Counted from the stretch's first letter, positions 8,625 through 17,008 are shown. The stretch is 64,000 nt of DNA from JAZDEY01 sp043808325 [NCBI: Candidatus Eiseniibacteriota bacterium] (GCA_043808325.1 JAZDEY010000028.1:32847-96846), one strand, 5' to 3'. Notes: generated from the sequence alone by a model not told the origin. Translations and numbers: made by a program.

Positions 8625-10787
8625 ATGATTGAGATGGAACCCAGAGGCATTCTCGCGCTTGTGTTGGCCCTCCTTGGCGCCACGCTTGTGGCATTTGTGC
8701 TGTATCGCAGAACAAGTCCGACTTTGCCGCCGAGACAGCGCGTGCTTCTCGGGATTCTGCGGTGGCTTGCGACCTTTCTGGTTCTTGTTCTTGTGATGGA
8801 TCCGGGGCTGCGCCTCGCGCGGACCAAGTCAGCCCCGCCGGTGGTCTGCGTGCTTGTGGATGATTCCAGGAGCATGGTGTATCCCGATCCGGCGAGCAAA
8901 CTGGACCGGGCGAGATCGGTCCTATCAGATGCCTTCCTCGAGAGCTTGAGCCGCAAAGCCGAGGTCAGGTTTTTCACCTTCTCGGATACCTCCGGACAAG
9001 CCACCCCCGAGCAGATCAGGAATCTGGCGGCCCGGGGCTCACGGACCGATCTCGTACACGGCATCACAACAGCACTGGGTGCCCTCGATGCCAAACCTTC
9101 TGCCTTGGTCTTGCTCAGCGATGGGGGAGAGAATTTCGGCGAGGACGCCCTGCACTTCTCATCGGCGCTCAAGATCCCCGTATACGCGATATCGGCCGCG
9201 CGATCCGAGCCTACCCCCGACATATCGATCGACCGGGTTGAAACCGGTGAGACGGTTTACGCCGGAAGCGAGATGGGGCTGGCGATCTATGTCAGCGGAC
9301 GCCACCCAAGTCCTGTGGAGACCAGACTCGCTATAAGGGATTCGACAGGGGAGGTCTTCTCCACACGCGTTACGATCGCGGGCGGCGGAGCGCGCCAACG
9401 GATCGCTGCGACGCTGCCCGCCGGCGACGTTGGGATTCATGGGTTCGAAGCGGTGCTCGCACCGTTCGGCGGCGAGAAGGTCCTATCCAACAACTCGATG
9501 GACTTCTCGGTCAAGGTGATCAAGGGGAAGATCCGAGTCACGCTGGTCGCGCCTCATCCATCGTGGGATTTCGCATTCGCAAGAAGGAATCTCGAGGCTG
9601 ACTCCAATGTCGATCTTTCCGTGGTATTCAGGCCGGGCAGCGCAATGGCGATCAAGTCGCCGATCGTCACCAACGATCTCAAACGAGCGATTGCCGACCG
9701 CGATGTGGTCGTTGTCCTGAGGGGTGCGGTCCTTGGCCCGGAAGCGCGTGATCTGGAGCAGTTCGTCTGGAAGGGTGGGGCGGTGCTCGTGACTTCACCC
9801 GACAGGTCGGGGGACATTGTTGAAGCCGTGAACCCATTTGTGATATCGCCACAGCCCCTGTCTCGCCAGGGCCCACCGCGGCTTTATGGCCCGGTCGTTG
9901 CGGAGGCGGGGGTGGACCATGAGATCATGGATATCGAGGCAGCTCGTGGCGGGCGGCTGTGGGCGAGCCTTCCTCCGATCCCGGTTGACGGCTCGATCTT
10001 GGGAGTCAAGAAGGAAGCGAGCCTTCTACTTTCCGGTCGACCGGGGTCGCGGGAGGGGGAGAGCGCGGGTGGAGACGTTCCGCTGGTGGCCGTGATGAGA
10101 TATGGAATGGGACGGGTGGTCGGCATTGCCGGGTACGACCTGTGGCGCTGGGATCTTGTGCCTAAGGGGTTCGGAGTCGACGTGTCGGTGTTCTCAGAGT
10201 TGACCACCAGCTGCATACGATGGCTGGCCCAGAGCGAGGAGACCAAGCGGCTTGCGCTCGCCACCAGTAAGAATGACTACCTGTGGGGAGAGCCGATAGC
10301 GCTGCTTGGCCGAGTTACCGACGAGAACTTAAGGGCTCTTGCGCACGCAACGGTTGAAACGCATATCTACGACCGATCCTCGGGCAAGATGATCTTGGCA
10401 TCATCGATGGCCGAGAAGAGCGCGGGGAATCACTCTCAGGTACTCGATCTGCTTCCGCCGGCAGCCTATATGGTGAAGGGCACAGCTAGACTTGACGGAC
10501 AGGTCTACGCGGACGCCACGATCTACTTCACGGTGAACCGGCGTGGCCTCGAAGACTCCGGCTTCGACGGTGATGCGGCACTGCTGGATGAAATCGCGCG
10601 CGCTACGGGCGGGCGAGCCTATTCAATCGAAGAGGCCGGGAGCCTTCCCGGCGATCTCAGTCTGGGCAGGGTGATCGTCAAGAGCTACAAGGATGTAAGA
10701 TTCCGCCTGACCCTGGTATCCTTCATTGTACTGGTAGGCCTCCTTGCGGCCGAGTGGTTCCTGCGCCGTCGGAAAATGCTGGCTTAG
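8625..10787 (+). CDS. Membrane protein with VWA domain and glutamine-amidotransferase-like fold
   Basis: This 720-aa protein has two N-terminal membrane helices (about residues 9-28 and 42-59), then a von Willebrand A domain whose metal site DDSRS lies at residues 79-83, with later T and D positions (GSRTDLVHG, LVLLSDGGENFG). A middle Ig-like part and an amidotransferase-like region (VTLVAPHPSWDFAFARRNLE; DVVVVLRGAVLGPEARDLEQ) follow, without a catalytic Cys that I can recognise. A last helix ends with RRRKMLA. Such proteins occur in many bacteria without known function. It may be co-transcribed with the importer genes, 80 bp upstream. A TTG/ATG choice is not an issue, but ATG 8634 is an alternative start. 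Confidence 0.7.
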   Translation: MIEMEPRGILALVLALLGATLVAFVLYRRTSPTLPPRQRVLLGILRWLATFLVLVLVMDPGLRLARTKSAPPVVCVLVDDSRSMVYPDPASKLDRARSVLSDAFLESLSRKAEVRFFTFSDTSGQATPEQIRNLAARGSRTDLVHGITTALGALDAKPSALVLLSDGGENFGEDALHFSSALKIPVYAISAARSEPTPDISIDRVETGETVYAGSEMGLAIYVSGRHPSPVETRLAIRDSTGEVFSTRVTIAGGGARQRIAATLPAGDVGIHGFEAVLAPFGGEKVLSNNSMDFSVKVIKGKIRVTLVAPHPSWDFAFARRNLEADSNVDLSVVFRPGSAMAIKSPIVTNDLKRAIADRDVVVVLRGAVLGPEARDLEQFVWKGGAVLVTSPDRSGDIVEAVNPFVISPQPLSRQGPPRLYGPVVAEAGVDHEIMDIEAARGGRLWASLPPIPVDGSILGVKKEASLLLSGRPGSREGESAGGDVPLVAVMRYGMGRVVGIAGYDLWRWDLVPKGFGVDVSVFSELTTSCIRWLAQSEETKRLALATSKNDYLWGEPIALLGRVTDENLRALAHATVETHIYDRSSGKMILASSMAEKSAGNHSQVLDLLPPAAYMVKGTARLDGQVYADATIYFTVNRRGLEDSGFDGDAALLDEIARATGGRAYSIEEAGSLPGDLSLGRVIVKSYKDVRFRLTLVSFIVLVGLLAAEWFLRRRKMLA

Positions 10788-10829
10788 CTGAGTATCCTTG
10801 CTCAAGCGCTCGAAAACCTACGTTTTTGC

Positions 10830-10859
10830 TTGACACGCTTAAGGCATCTGGGATAGAGT
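10830..10859 (+). promoter_or_regulatory. Sigma70-type promoter for the first HU gene
   Basis: A perfect -35 box TTGACA (10830-10835) is followed after 18 bp by TAGAGT (10854-10859). The predicted start leaves about 30 bp of leader before the GTG of the HU gene. The -10 box matches the consensus at 4 of 6 positions and resembles that of the second HU gene. Confidence 0.55.
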
Positions 10860-10895
10860 GCGCTGTTGTGACGGCAAGCGGAGCAAGGGGGGATT

Positions 10896-11174
10896 GTGAC
10901 CAAAGCGGACATCGTCGAGGAGATTGCCTCCAAGACGGGACTGACGAGGAAAGAGACTGCGGAGATCGTCGAGCATTTCATAGCTGCGGTCAAGGGCGCT
11001 CTAAAGGAAGGTAACCATATTGAAATGAGGGGTTTCGGGACTTTCAAGGTAGCGGTGCGCAAGCAGCGAGCGGCCAGAAATCCGCGTACCGGAGAGGTCG
11101 TCCCACTTCCTGAGCGCAAAGTACCTGTCTTCAAGGTGTCAAGGGAGCTGAAGGAGAGAGTAGCAGGCCTATAG
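10896..11174 (+). CDS. HU-family DNA-binding protein (first copy)
   Basis: The start is GTG preceded by AAGGGGGGA. The 92-aa product is a complete HU/IHF protein: an N-terminal helical dimer region (TKADIVEEIASKTGLTRKET) and the beta-arm with GFGTFKVAVRKQRAARNPRTG, where the conserved RNPRTG lies near the DNA-intercalating tip. It bends and compacts DNA as a dimer. It is more arginine-rich in the arm than the second copy at 11947. The two copies may form hetero- or homodimers. Monocistronic by its own promoter and a downstream hairpin. Confidence 0.95.
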   Translation: MTKADIVEEIASKTGLTRKETAEIVEHFIAAVKGALKEGNHIEMRGFGTFKVAVRKQRAARNPRTGEVVPLPERKVPVFKVSRELKERVAGL

Positions 11175-11187
11175 ACGCATGCCTGCT
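11162..11187 (+). terminator. Weak hairpin after the first HU gene
   Basis: AGCAGGC (11162-11168) and GCCTGCT (11181-11187) form a 7-bp stem with a 12-base loop that overlaps the HU stop codon. No T-run follows, so it could be a weak or Rho-dependent terminator, or an mRNA 3' stabiliser. Confidence 0.3.
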
Positions 11188-11264
11188 CTCTGGCCCCGAA
11201 ACAGGTCTGCACGACTTCTTGCACGCCTTAAGAAGGGGCACGGCTGGCACGCAAGGAGGAAGCT

Positions 11265-11828
11265 ATGCCAAGCAAGGTGGAGTTAGGTAAAAGGGTGAGG
11301 GAAGAACGCCTCAAGCAGACCCTGACCCTGAAAGCTGTTGAAAACCTATCGGGGGTTTCAGCCACACACATCTCCCAGATTGAGCGCGGGATCACCTGGC
11401 CGACGGTCAATGCCCTCGATAAGGTCGCAAGGGGATTGAAAAGGACCACAAGCTTCTTTCTCGAGGATGTCGAGCTTCCGGATATCTGCAAGCTTTCCGG
11501 CGGCGCAAACGGGATGATCATCAGCGAAAGCCCCAGGGTTGTGCTCAAACCTCTCTCGATCGGCATCCCTGGCGGAAAGCTCAAATTCTATATGCTGGTC
11601 GCTCACCCGGCAGGCAAAGACCGGGGCGAGATCGTCACTCATTGCCACGAGGGTGACGAGGCCGGCTTCGTCGTCAGCGGCAGGATTGAAGTCAAAGTGG
11701 GTGATGAGGTTGTAGCTCTGAAGTCGGGAGAGAGCGTCCACTTCAATGGAACCAAGCAGCACGGAATCCGGAACGTCGGCAGCGGGGTAAGCGAGTCTGT
11801 GTGGGCGGCCTGGAGCCTTGGTGTATAG
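11265..11828 (+). CDS. XRE-family regulator with C-terminal cupin domain
   Basis: The 187-aa protein has an N-terminal helix-turn-helix of the XRE/Cro type (GKRVREERLKQTLTLKAVE, then LSGVSATHISQIERG, residues about 6-60) and a C-terminal cupin_2 barrel (about 115-185: THCHEGDEAGFVVSGRIEVK, KSGESVHFNGTKQHGIRN). Its His/Glu residues could bind a metal or a small ligand. This is the architecture of PuuR-like sensors of small metabolites. A good site (GCAAGGAGGAAGCT) precedes ATG 11265. It lies between two HU genes; its targets are unknown. Confidence 0.9.
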   Translation: MPSKVELGKRVREERLKQTLTLKAVENLSGVSATHISQIERGITWPTVNALDKVARGLKRTTSFFLEDVELPDICKLSGGANGMIISESPRVVLKPLSIGIPGGKLKFYMLVAHPAGKDRGEIVTHCHEGDEAGFVVSGRIEVKVGDEVVALKSGESVHFNGTKQHGIRNVGSGVSESVWAAWSLGV

Positions 11829-11873
11829 GCATCGGCAGAATTTGCGGATCCGCCAGAAAAGTGTAGAAAACTG

Positions 11874-11902
11874 TTGACAAGTTTGGGGACCGGTGATAGG
11901 GT
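11874..11902 (+). promoter_or_regulatory. Sigma70-type promoter for the second HU gene
   Basis: TTGACA (11874-11879) is separated by 17 bp from TAGGGT (11897-11902). It sits 45 bp upstream of the HU start and shares the TTGACA/TAGRGT layout of the promoter at 10830. Confidence 0.5.
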
Positions 11903-11946
11903 TTCCACAACGCTGAAACTTAAAGCGAGGAAAGCGAGGTGAGTGT

Positions 11947-12213
11947 ATGAACAAGGCAGAACTCGTTGAGTATGTTGCTAAGACAGCAGAGCTCACTAAG
12001 AAGAGCGCAGAGGAAGCTGTCGATGCCATTCTCGACGGAATCAAGAAGGGTGTTAAGAAGGGTGGCGTTCAGTTGGTCGGTTTTGGCAGCTTCACGGTAG
12101 CGACCAGGAAGGCAAGACTGGGAAGGAACCCGAAGACTGGCGAGCAGATCAAGATCAAGGCCAGCAAGACGGTGAAATTCCGCCCGGGCAAGGAGTTCAA
12201 GACCAGTCTCTAA
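11947..12213 (+). CDS. HU-family DNA-binding protein (second copy)
   Basis: This 88-aa HU protein starts at ATG (MNKAELVEYVAKTAELTKK) and has the arm GFGSFTVATRKARLGRNPKTG and the end KTVKFRPGKEFK. It is a lysine-rich, textbook HU and is a diverged paralogue of the protein at 10896. It has its own promoter upstream and a strong intrinsic terminator downstream, so it is probably a single-gene unit that is highly expressed. Confidence 0.96.
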   Translation: MNKAELVEYVAKTAELTKKSAEEAVDAILDGIKKGVKKGGVQLVGFGSFTVATRKARLGRNPKTGEQIKIKASKTVKFRPGKEFKTSL

Positions 12214-12232
12214 TTTGTGCTTGGAGCTTGAT

Positions 12233-12270
12233 AGCAGAATATGGCTGCCCGCCGTATTCTGCTTTTTATT
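12233..12270 (+). terminator. Intrinsic terminator after the second HU gene
   Basis: AGCAGAATATGG (12233-12244) pairs with CCGTATTCTGCT (12252-12263), a 12-bp stem with one G-T pair and a 7-base loop, followed directly by a T-rich run ending at 12270. This is a classic Rho-independent terminator. Confidence 0.9.
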
Positions 12271-12283
12271 TGGGTGAATCAAA

Positions 12284-12697
12284 TTGGTGTACTCTCGTCG
12301 AGTGGAAGTCGCAACAACCGCAGCCAAGCAGGCCCTTGACATTACCTCGAAGGTTGCAAAGGTGGTCTCCGATTCGAGCGTCCGGAGCGGGCTGGCTCTG
12401 ATTTTCACGATGCACACGACCACCGGGCTCTTTGTCAACGAGCGCGAGAGCGGGCTACAGGCGGATGTGGAAAGTGCCCTCTCGAAACTGGTGCCGGCCA
12501 ATTCAGGGTACCTCCACGATCGTGTCGACGACAATGCGGCAAGTCACATACAATCGGTTCTCTTGGGGCCCTCGCTGGTCGTCCCTGTGACTGACGGCCG
12601 GCTCGACCTGGGGACTTGGCAGAGCCTGTTCCTGGCAGAGCGCGACGGGCCGCGGCAACGGACGCTTGTGATCAAGGTGATCGGGGAGAACCGATGA
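12284..12697 (+). CDS. YjbQ/UPF0047 family protein
   Basis: The 137-aa product matches the UPF0047/YjbQ family: FTMHTTTGLFVNE, LHDRVDDNAASHIQSVLLG and VTDGRLDLGTWQSLFLAE carry its conserved His/Asp/Trp residues. Some members have weak thiamin-phosphate synthase activity when overproduced, but the natural role is unknown. The start is TTG 12284 or GTG 12287; a stop codon in frame just upstream excludes anything longer. The gene begins 14 bp after a terminator, so its promoter must lie inside or near it. It overlaps the next gene by ATGA. Confidence 0.88.
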   Translation: MVYSRRVEVATTAAKQALDITSKVAKVVSDSSVRSGLALIFTMHTTTGLFVNERESGLQADVESALSKLVPANSGYLHDRVDDNAASHIQSVLLGPSLVVPVTDGRLDLGTWQSLFLAERDGPRQRTLVIKVIGENR

Positions 12698-13311
12698 CGG
12701 AGAAGGCTGGGCAACTTGCCGATCTGGCTCGAGGCCTTGAAGGCTGCGAGAGGTGCAGCCTCGCTGAGACCAGGATCAACATAGTTGTCGGGTCGGGCTC
12801 TCCCGACGCCGAGATCATGTTTGTAGGTGAAGCACCCGGCTATCATGAGGACCTTCAGGGGCAGCCCTTCGTCGGGGCTGCGGGGAAACTCTTGGATGAG
12901 CTCTTGAAGGAAATACTCTGCATTCGCCGGGACGACGTATATATCGCCAACGTCCTGAAGTGCAGGCCTCCTGAGAATCGGGACCCGACCGCGATCGAAG
13001 TGGAGACCTGCAAGCCATTCCTCATGCGCCAGGTAGAGATCATCGCACCCAGGATCGTCTGCACCCTTGGGAATTTCGCCACACGAACCCTGACCGATAG
13101 GCGTGAAGGCATAACCAAGCTGAGAAGGATGGTGATCCGGGCGGGCAAGAGGTGCGTCTTCCCCATGTTTCATCCAGCCGCTGCCCTTCACCGGGGGAAT
13201 CTCTACGATGACGTGAGACTCGACTTCAGCGCTTTGAAGGAGTACCTATCGTCGCCGCAGCCGAGCGATGATGGAAGCGATGCCGAAACGTCCCAGATGG
13301 AGCTCTTCTGA
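12694..13311 (+). CDS. Family-4 (iron-sulfur) uracil-DNA glycosylase
   Basis: The start ATG 12694 overlaps the previous stop by 4 bp. The 205-aa protein has the motif-1 sequence GEAPGYHEDLQGQPFVG, the motif FHPAA near residue 160, and cysteines for a 4Fe-4S cluster: CERC near the N-terminus, ETCKPF in the middle and IVCTLGNFA. It removes uracil from deaminated DNA. The tail beyond residue 185 is acidic and ends SQMELF, which resembles a PCNA/beta-clamp-binding QxxL-F peptide, an inference. It is probably translated with YjbQ. Confidence 0.93.
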   Translation: MTEKAGQLADLARGLEGCERCSLAETRINIVVGSGSPDAEIMFVGEAPGYHEDLQGQPFVGAAGKLLDELLKEILCIRRDDVYIANVLKCRPPENRDPTAIEVETCKPFLMRQVEIIAPRIVCTLGNFATRTLTDRREGITKLRRMVIRAGKRCVFPMFHPAAALHRGNLYDDVRLDFSALKEYLSSPQPSDDGSDAETSQMELF

Positions 13312-13314
13312 ACC

Positions 13315-14100
13315 ATGCCTAGAATCCTCTTGGGCCTTCTGGTCCTGGCAATCGGGTGCGCGGTCGGCAGCTTCTTGAATGTGGTGCGGTACCGGCTCCC
13401 CCGGAAGATCACTATGGTCTCCGGCAGATCGAAGTGTCCCAATTGCGGCCGGACGATTGCCTGGTATGACAACATCCCCGTGGCAAGCCTCCCGGCCTTG
13501 AGGGGCAAGTGCCGATCGTGCGGATGGCGGATTCCCCGGATCTATCTCGTAGTCGAGCTGGCAACCGGGCTTGCCTTCCTCCTCGTCTGGCTGACCTTCC
13601 CCGTCAAGGAAGTGCCTGCTTATCTGGTGCTCGCCTCGCTCCTCGTCGTGACCGCCGGCATCGACTATGACCTGCGCATAATCCCCGACAGGCTGACGTT
13701 GCCCGGCATAATGCTGGGCGTGGTCTTCTCTCTCACGTTGCTCAGGCGGACCTCTTTGGGCGGCGCGCTGGTTCACTCGGGCCTGGGAATGCTTGTCGGA
13801 GGCGGGTCGCTGCTGGTGATTGCCCGTGGCTACAAATACTTCCGCAAGATTGAGGGAATGGGGGATGGGGACATCAAACTGATGGCGATGGTCGGCGCCT
13901 TCCTGGGGTGGCAGCTGTCACTGGTGACGATTTTCCTGGCCTCGCTTGTGGGAGCGATAGTAGGGATCTTTGTTGGAAGCCGGTCCGGGCAGGGCCTCAA
14001 AGCGAGCGTTCCCTACGGCGTGTTTCTGTCCCCCGCGGCGGTGGTGTCCATGCTCTGGGGGCCCGCGCTGGTCCACGTGTATCTCGGCCTGGTGAGATAA
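13315..14100 (+). CDS. Prepilin peptidase / N-methyltransferase (PilD family)
   Basis: This is a 261-aa membrane protein with about seven or eight helices. The N-terminal methyltransferase part has GSFLNVVRYRLPR and two CxxC pairs (CPNC, CRSC) for zinc. The aspartic protease part has GIDYDLRIIPD and the second catalytic motif GMGDGDIKLMAM. It cleaves and methylates type IV prepilins or pseudopilins. It starts 3 bp after the glycosylase gene. No pilin genes are in the window. Length is typical of the family. Confidence 0.94.
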   Translation: MPRILLGLLVLAIGCAVGSFLNVVRYRLPRKITMVSGRSKCPNCGRTIAWYDNIPVASLPALRGKCRSCGWRIPRIYLVVELATGLAFLLVWLTFPVKEVPAYLVLASLLVVTAGIDYDLRIIPDRLTLPGIMLGVVFSLTLLRRTSLGGALVHSGLGMLVGGGSLLVIARGYKYFRKIEGMGDGDIKLMAMVGAFLGWQLSLVTIFLASLVGAIVGIFVGSRSGQGLKASVPYGVFLSPAAVVSMLWGPALVHVYLGLVR

Positions 14101-14655
14101 AACAGATTCCCTGGGGTGGGTTCTGGTTTGCGGTTTCGCTTTGCCCTCGCCGATCTCCCGGCAACCTTAACCGAATTTGCCAGAGTTTTGATTTCGCCCC
14201 ACCACCAGGGAATCCCTCGAAAGGAGGACCCTGTCTCTGGGCCTGCCCTGGAAAGTAGCAATGCGTGTGCCACACGCGCAGAAGAACTTCGGCCACCGCT
14301 GTGGCTTGCGATAGAATAAGATAGCGGAGGCAGCGGTGTCCGCTGGCCCGAGATGCCCTTGAGGAAGGTTGCAGTTTGGATTCGGCGGGTGCAATGTGCA
14401 ATCCCGCGGGCCCGGTTGCGCCGGCGCGAGCCCCTGCAAATGCGGCTCGGGCCCGAGCGGTCCGATTCGCAGTTGCGGATTTTGGCGGAATCGATTACAA
14501 TCTGACTGGTTCTCTGGCCAGTCCTGAGGATGGTGTGGAGACCCTGGAGTTCAATCGTGGTCGCAATCAGCCTGAGAGAGGTTTATCCGGAAGGTACCGA
14601 GTAGGATGGAGGAGGTTCTGTTCCGTGACCTGAGCCGCTTTTTTAAGAAACTCAG
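14101..14655 (+). other. Long intergenic region with dyads; no recognised RNA
   Basis: This 555-bp stretch holds no gene I recognise. It does contain GCGTGTG-C-CACACGC (14263-14277) and a perfect 14-bp palindrome GCTCGGGCCCGAGC (14445-14458), and ends at the groES promoter. It lacks tmRNA, RNase P or SRP signatures. A CIRCE element (TTAGCACTC-N9-GAGTGCTAA) is not visible here or in the groES leader. Confidence 0.5.
14376..14633 (+). CDS. Possible small hypothetical protein, 85 aa
   Basis: A TTG at 14376 is preceded by GAGGAAGG with 7 bp spacing, and the frame runs 85 codons to a TGA. The product has an Ala/Arg-rich first half (PARAPANAARARAVRF) and a polar second half. Codon choice is mixed, and a 14-bp palindrome lies within it, so it may be a chance frame. 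I recognise no family. Confidence 0.2.
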   Translation: MDSAGAMCNPAGPVAPARAPANAARARAVRFAVADFGGIDYNLTGSLASPEDGVETLEFNRGRNQPERGLSGRYRVGWRRFCSVT

Positions 14656-14683
14656 TTGACAAGTTGCGGAACAGGCATATAAT
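14656..14683 (+). promoter_or_regulatory. Strong sigma70-type promoter for groES-groEL
   Basis: TTGACA (14656-14661) and TATAAT (14678-14683) are both perfect, with a 16-bp spacer. The leader to the groES ATG is about 120 bases and contains two purine-rich segments. No HrcA/CIRCE operator is seen, so heat control would need another route. Confidence 0.8.
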
Positions 14684-14811
14684 TACACGTTTGGGTGAAT
14701 CTATTGCAGGAGCCCTTTGAAAGGAGGGATGCGGGGGGTCGTGTTCTGATGTCTCTCATCTGATATATTTGGCGACTCTAAGAGATAAGGTGCTGTGAAG
14801 GAGGGATTGCA

Positions 14812-15114
14812 ATGCCTGTTAAGAAGTCCAAGATACAGCCTCTCGGTGACAGGGTGGTTGTGAGGCGACTTGAAGAGGAGCAGAAGACCAAGGGCGGGAT
14901 CATAGTCCCGGATACCGCAAAGGAGAAACCTCAGCAGGCCGAGGTTGTGGCCGTCGGCCCGGGCAGAGTCAGCGACGACGGCAAGCGCATACCGCCTGAG
15001 GTCAAGAAGGGCGACAAGGTACTCTTCGGCAAGTACTCAGGGTCGGAAATCACGATGGGCGATGAAGAGTATTTGATACTTCGTGAAGATGACATTCTCG
15101 CGATCATCGCGTAA
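14812..15114 (+). CDS. groES: Co-chaperonin GroES
   Basis: The 100-aa product has the GroES barrel sequences [20 protein letters not shown], the mobile loop [19 protein letters not shown] that docks on GroEL, and [13 protein letters not shown]. It caps the GroEL cavity as a heptamer. A ribosome site (GAAGGAGGGA) precedes the ATG. It is followed by groEL after 44 bp, the normal order, and the shared promoter is at 14656. Confidence 0.98.
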   Translation: MPVKKSKIQPLGDRVVVRRLEEEQKTKGGIIVPDTAKEKPQQAEVVAVGPGRVSDDGKRIPPEVKKGDKVLFGKYSGSEITMGDEEYLILREDDILAIIA

Positions 15115-15158
15115 CCGGAAGATGATCAGTTCCTGATGGAAGGATGGAGGTGTTGTGC

Positions 15159-16790
15159 ATGGCTGCTAAGCAACTGCTTTTCGACGAAAGGGCGAGGCGC
15201 TCTCTCGAGAGAGGCGTCGATGTCCTCGCAAACGCCGTCCGCGTGACGCTTGGTCCGAGGGGCCGTACAGTGGTCCTGGAGAAGAAGTGGGGATCCCCCA
15301 CGGTCACTACCGACGGCGTCACGATCGCCAAAGAAATCGAGCTTGAGGACCCATTTGAGAACATGGGTGCCCAGATGGTTAAGGAAGTGGCCACCAAGAC
15401 CAGCGATGTCGCCGGCGACGGAACCACAACGGCGACAATACTGGCGCAGCTGATGCTGCGAGAGGGACTGAAGACCATAGCGGCGGGCGCCAATCCTATG
15501 GAAGTCAAGCGCGGCATTGAGAAGGCCGTGGAAGTCGTCCTTAACGAGATCAAGAAGATCTCAAAGCCGGTCAAGGGAAGGAAAGAGATTGCTCAGGTCG
15601 GCACCATATCCGCGCACGGTGACAAAGCGGTGGGCGATCTGATCGCCGATGCGATGGATAAGGTGGGGCGTGAAGGCGTGATCACGGTGGAAGAAGCCAA
15701 GGGGATGGAGACCACCCTGGACGTTGTCGAGGGCATGCAGTTCGACCGAGGATATCTGTCGCCGTACTTCATCACCGAGGCCGAGAACATGACCGTGGAG
15801 CTGGAGGAGCCTTACATCCTGATCCACGAGAAGAAGATCAGCATCATGAAAGACCTCCTGCCGCTCCTGGAGAAGATATCGCACGCGGGCAAGTCACTCC
15901 TGATTATTGCCGAGGACGTCGAGGGGGAAGCCCTTGCGACGCTGGTGGTCAACAAGCTACGAGGGGTCCTGAAGGTTGCCGCCGTCAAGGCGCCCGGCTA
16001 CGGTGACCGCCGCAAGGCGATGCTCGAGGATATAGCAGTCCTCACGGCCGGTAGAATGATTGCCGAAGAGGTCGGAATCAAGTTGGAGAACGTGGGTCCT
16101 GAGGACCTGGGCAAGGCCAAGCGTGTGACGATCGACAAGGAGAACACCACGATCGTTGGCGGCAGGGGCCTTAAGAAGGACATCGACGGCCGGATAGCTC
16201 AGATCAAGAAATCGATCGAGGAGACCACTTCCGACTACGACAAGGAGAAGCTCCAGGAAAGGCTTGCAAAGCTGGCGGGTGGGGTCGCGGTGATCAAGGT
16301 CGGCGCTGCTACCGAAGTCGAGATGAAGGAGCGGAAATCCCGTGTGGAAGATGCTCTTCATGCGACCAGGGCGGCTGTCGAGGAAGGGATCGTCCCCGGG
16401 GGTGGGGTTGCTCTGATAAGAGCTATCCCGGCGCTGGATAAGATGAAGCTGCAAGGCGATGAAGCAATAGGTGTCAGGATCGTCAAGCGTGCTATCGAGG
16501 AGCCCGCCAGGCAGATAGTTGAAAATGCTGGACTCGAAGGCTCGGTGATTGTAGACGAGATGAAGAAGCGGACGACCTATGAAGGCTTCGATGCCGCCAA
16601 GGAGGAGTTCTCCAACATGATGGAGGCCGGCATCATAGACCCGACCAAGGTCACCCGATCAGCGCTCCTGAACGCGGCCTCCGTGGCAGCACTGATGATA
16701 ACGACCGAGGCCCTTATCACCGAGCTCCCTGAAAAGAAGAAGCCGACGCCCCCGGCTCCCGGCGGAGGTTATGGCGAGGATATGTACTAA
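15159..16790 (+). CDS. groEL: Chaperonin GroEL
   Basis: ATG 15159 is chosen because GGAGGT lies 6 bp upstream and the protein (543 aa) then starts [14 protein letters not shown] as in the family; an in-frame ATG at 15144 is less likely. The ATPase motif [14 protein letters not shown] and the other typical motifs ([30 protein letters not shown]) are present. The C-terminus is GGGYGEDMY rather than a GGM repeat tail. It folds proteins in the cytoplasm as a double heptamer. There is no second groEL in the window. Confidence 0.98.
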   Translation: MAAKQLLFDERARRSLERGVDVLANAVRVTLGPRGRTVVLEKKWGSPTVTTDGVTIAKEIELEDPFENMGAQMVKEVATKTSDVAGDGTTTATILAQLMLREGLKTIAAGANPMEVKRGIEKAVEVVLNEIKKISKPVKGRKEIAQVGTISAHGDKAVGDLIADAMDKVGREGVITVEEAKGMETTLDVVEGMQFDRGYLSPYFITEAENMTVELEEPYILIHEKKISIMKDLLPLLEKISHAGKSLLIIAEDVEGEALATLVVNKLRGVLKVAAVKAPGYGDRRKAMLEDIAVLTAGRMIAEEVGIKLENVGPEDLGKAKRVTIDKENTTIVGGRGLKKDIDGRIAQIKKSIEETTSDYDKEKLQERLAKLAGGVAVIKVGAATEVEMKERKSRVEDALHATRAAVEEGIVPGGGVALIRAIPALDKMKLQGDEAIGVRIVKRAIEEPARQIVENAGLEGSVIVDEMKKRTTYEGFDAAKEEFSNMMEAGIIDPTKVTRSALLNAASVAALMITTEALITELPEKKKPTPPAPGGGYGEDMY

Positions 16791-16864
16791 ACCTCTGAAC
16801 CTTTCGCCGAGGAAGGGTGCGTTTCTTTACGGTCTGATAGCCTGATACATGGAGGTGAGACCTG

Positions 16865-16942
16865 ATGGCGAAGAAGCCAGCAAAGAAGGCTACGAAGAAG
16901 ATCGCGAATAAGAAAACTACGAAGAAGGGATGCTGCAAGTAG
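16865..16942 (+). CDS. 25-residue Lys-rich peptide with C-terminal Cys-Cys
   Basis: A perfect ribosome site (GGAGGTGAG, 16850-16858) precedes ATG 16865 by 6 bp. The 25-codon frame encodes a histone-H1-like peptide: MAKKPAKKATKK, a middle IANKK, then TTKKGCCK. It is 44 percent lysine, about 75 bp after groEL and before a GC palindrome, so it is probably the last gene of the groESL unit. Such a peptide could bind nucleic acid or a metal through CC, which is inference. It is too short for routine annotation. Confidence 0.6.
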   Translation: MAKKPAKKATKKIANKKTTKKGCCK

Positions 16943-16986
16943 TTGACTTTTTCGTGGAGCTAAGTGCTCCGTGGTTTTGTATTAGG

Positions 16987-17008
16987 CCGGGGGCCTCGAG
17001 GCCCCCGG
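16987..17008 (+). terminator. 22-bp perfect GC palindrome, possible groESL operon end
   Basis: Two 9-base arms, CCGGGGGCC and GGCCCCCGG, flank the tetraloop TCGA, giving a very stable hairpin 44 bp after the Lys-rich peptide gene. No T-run follows, so it is not a standard intrinsic terminator. A similar TCGA-looped palindrome ends dnaK at 54305. Confidence 0.5.

Noticed and set aside
14728-14748. Six-codon leader peptide before groES
   Set aside because: The ribosome site is only 1 bp from the ATG and no attenuator structure follows.
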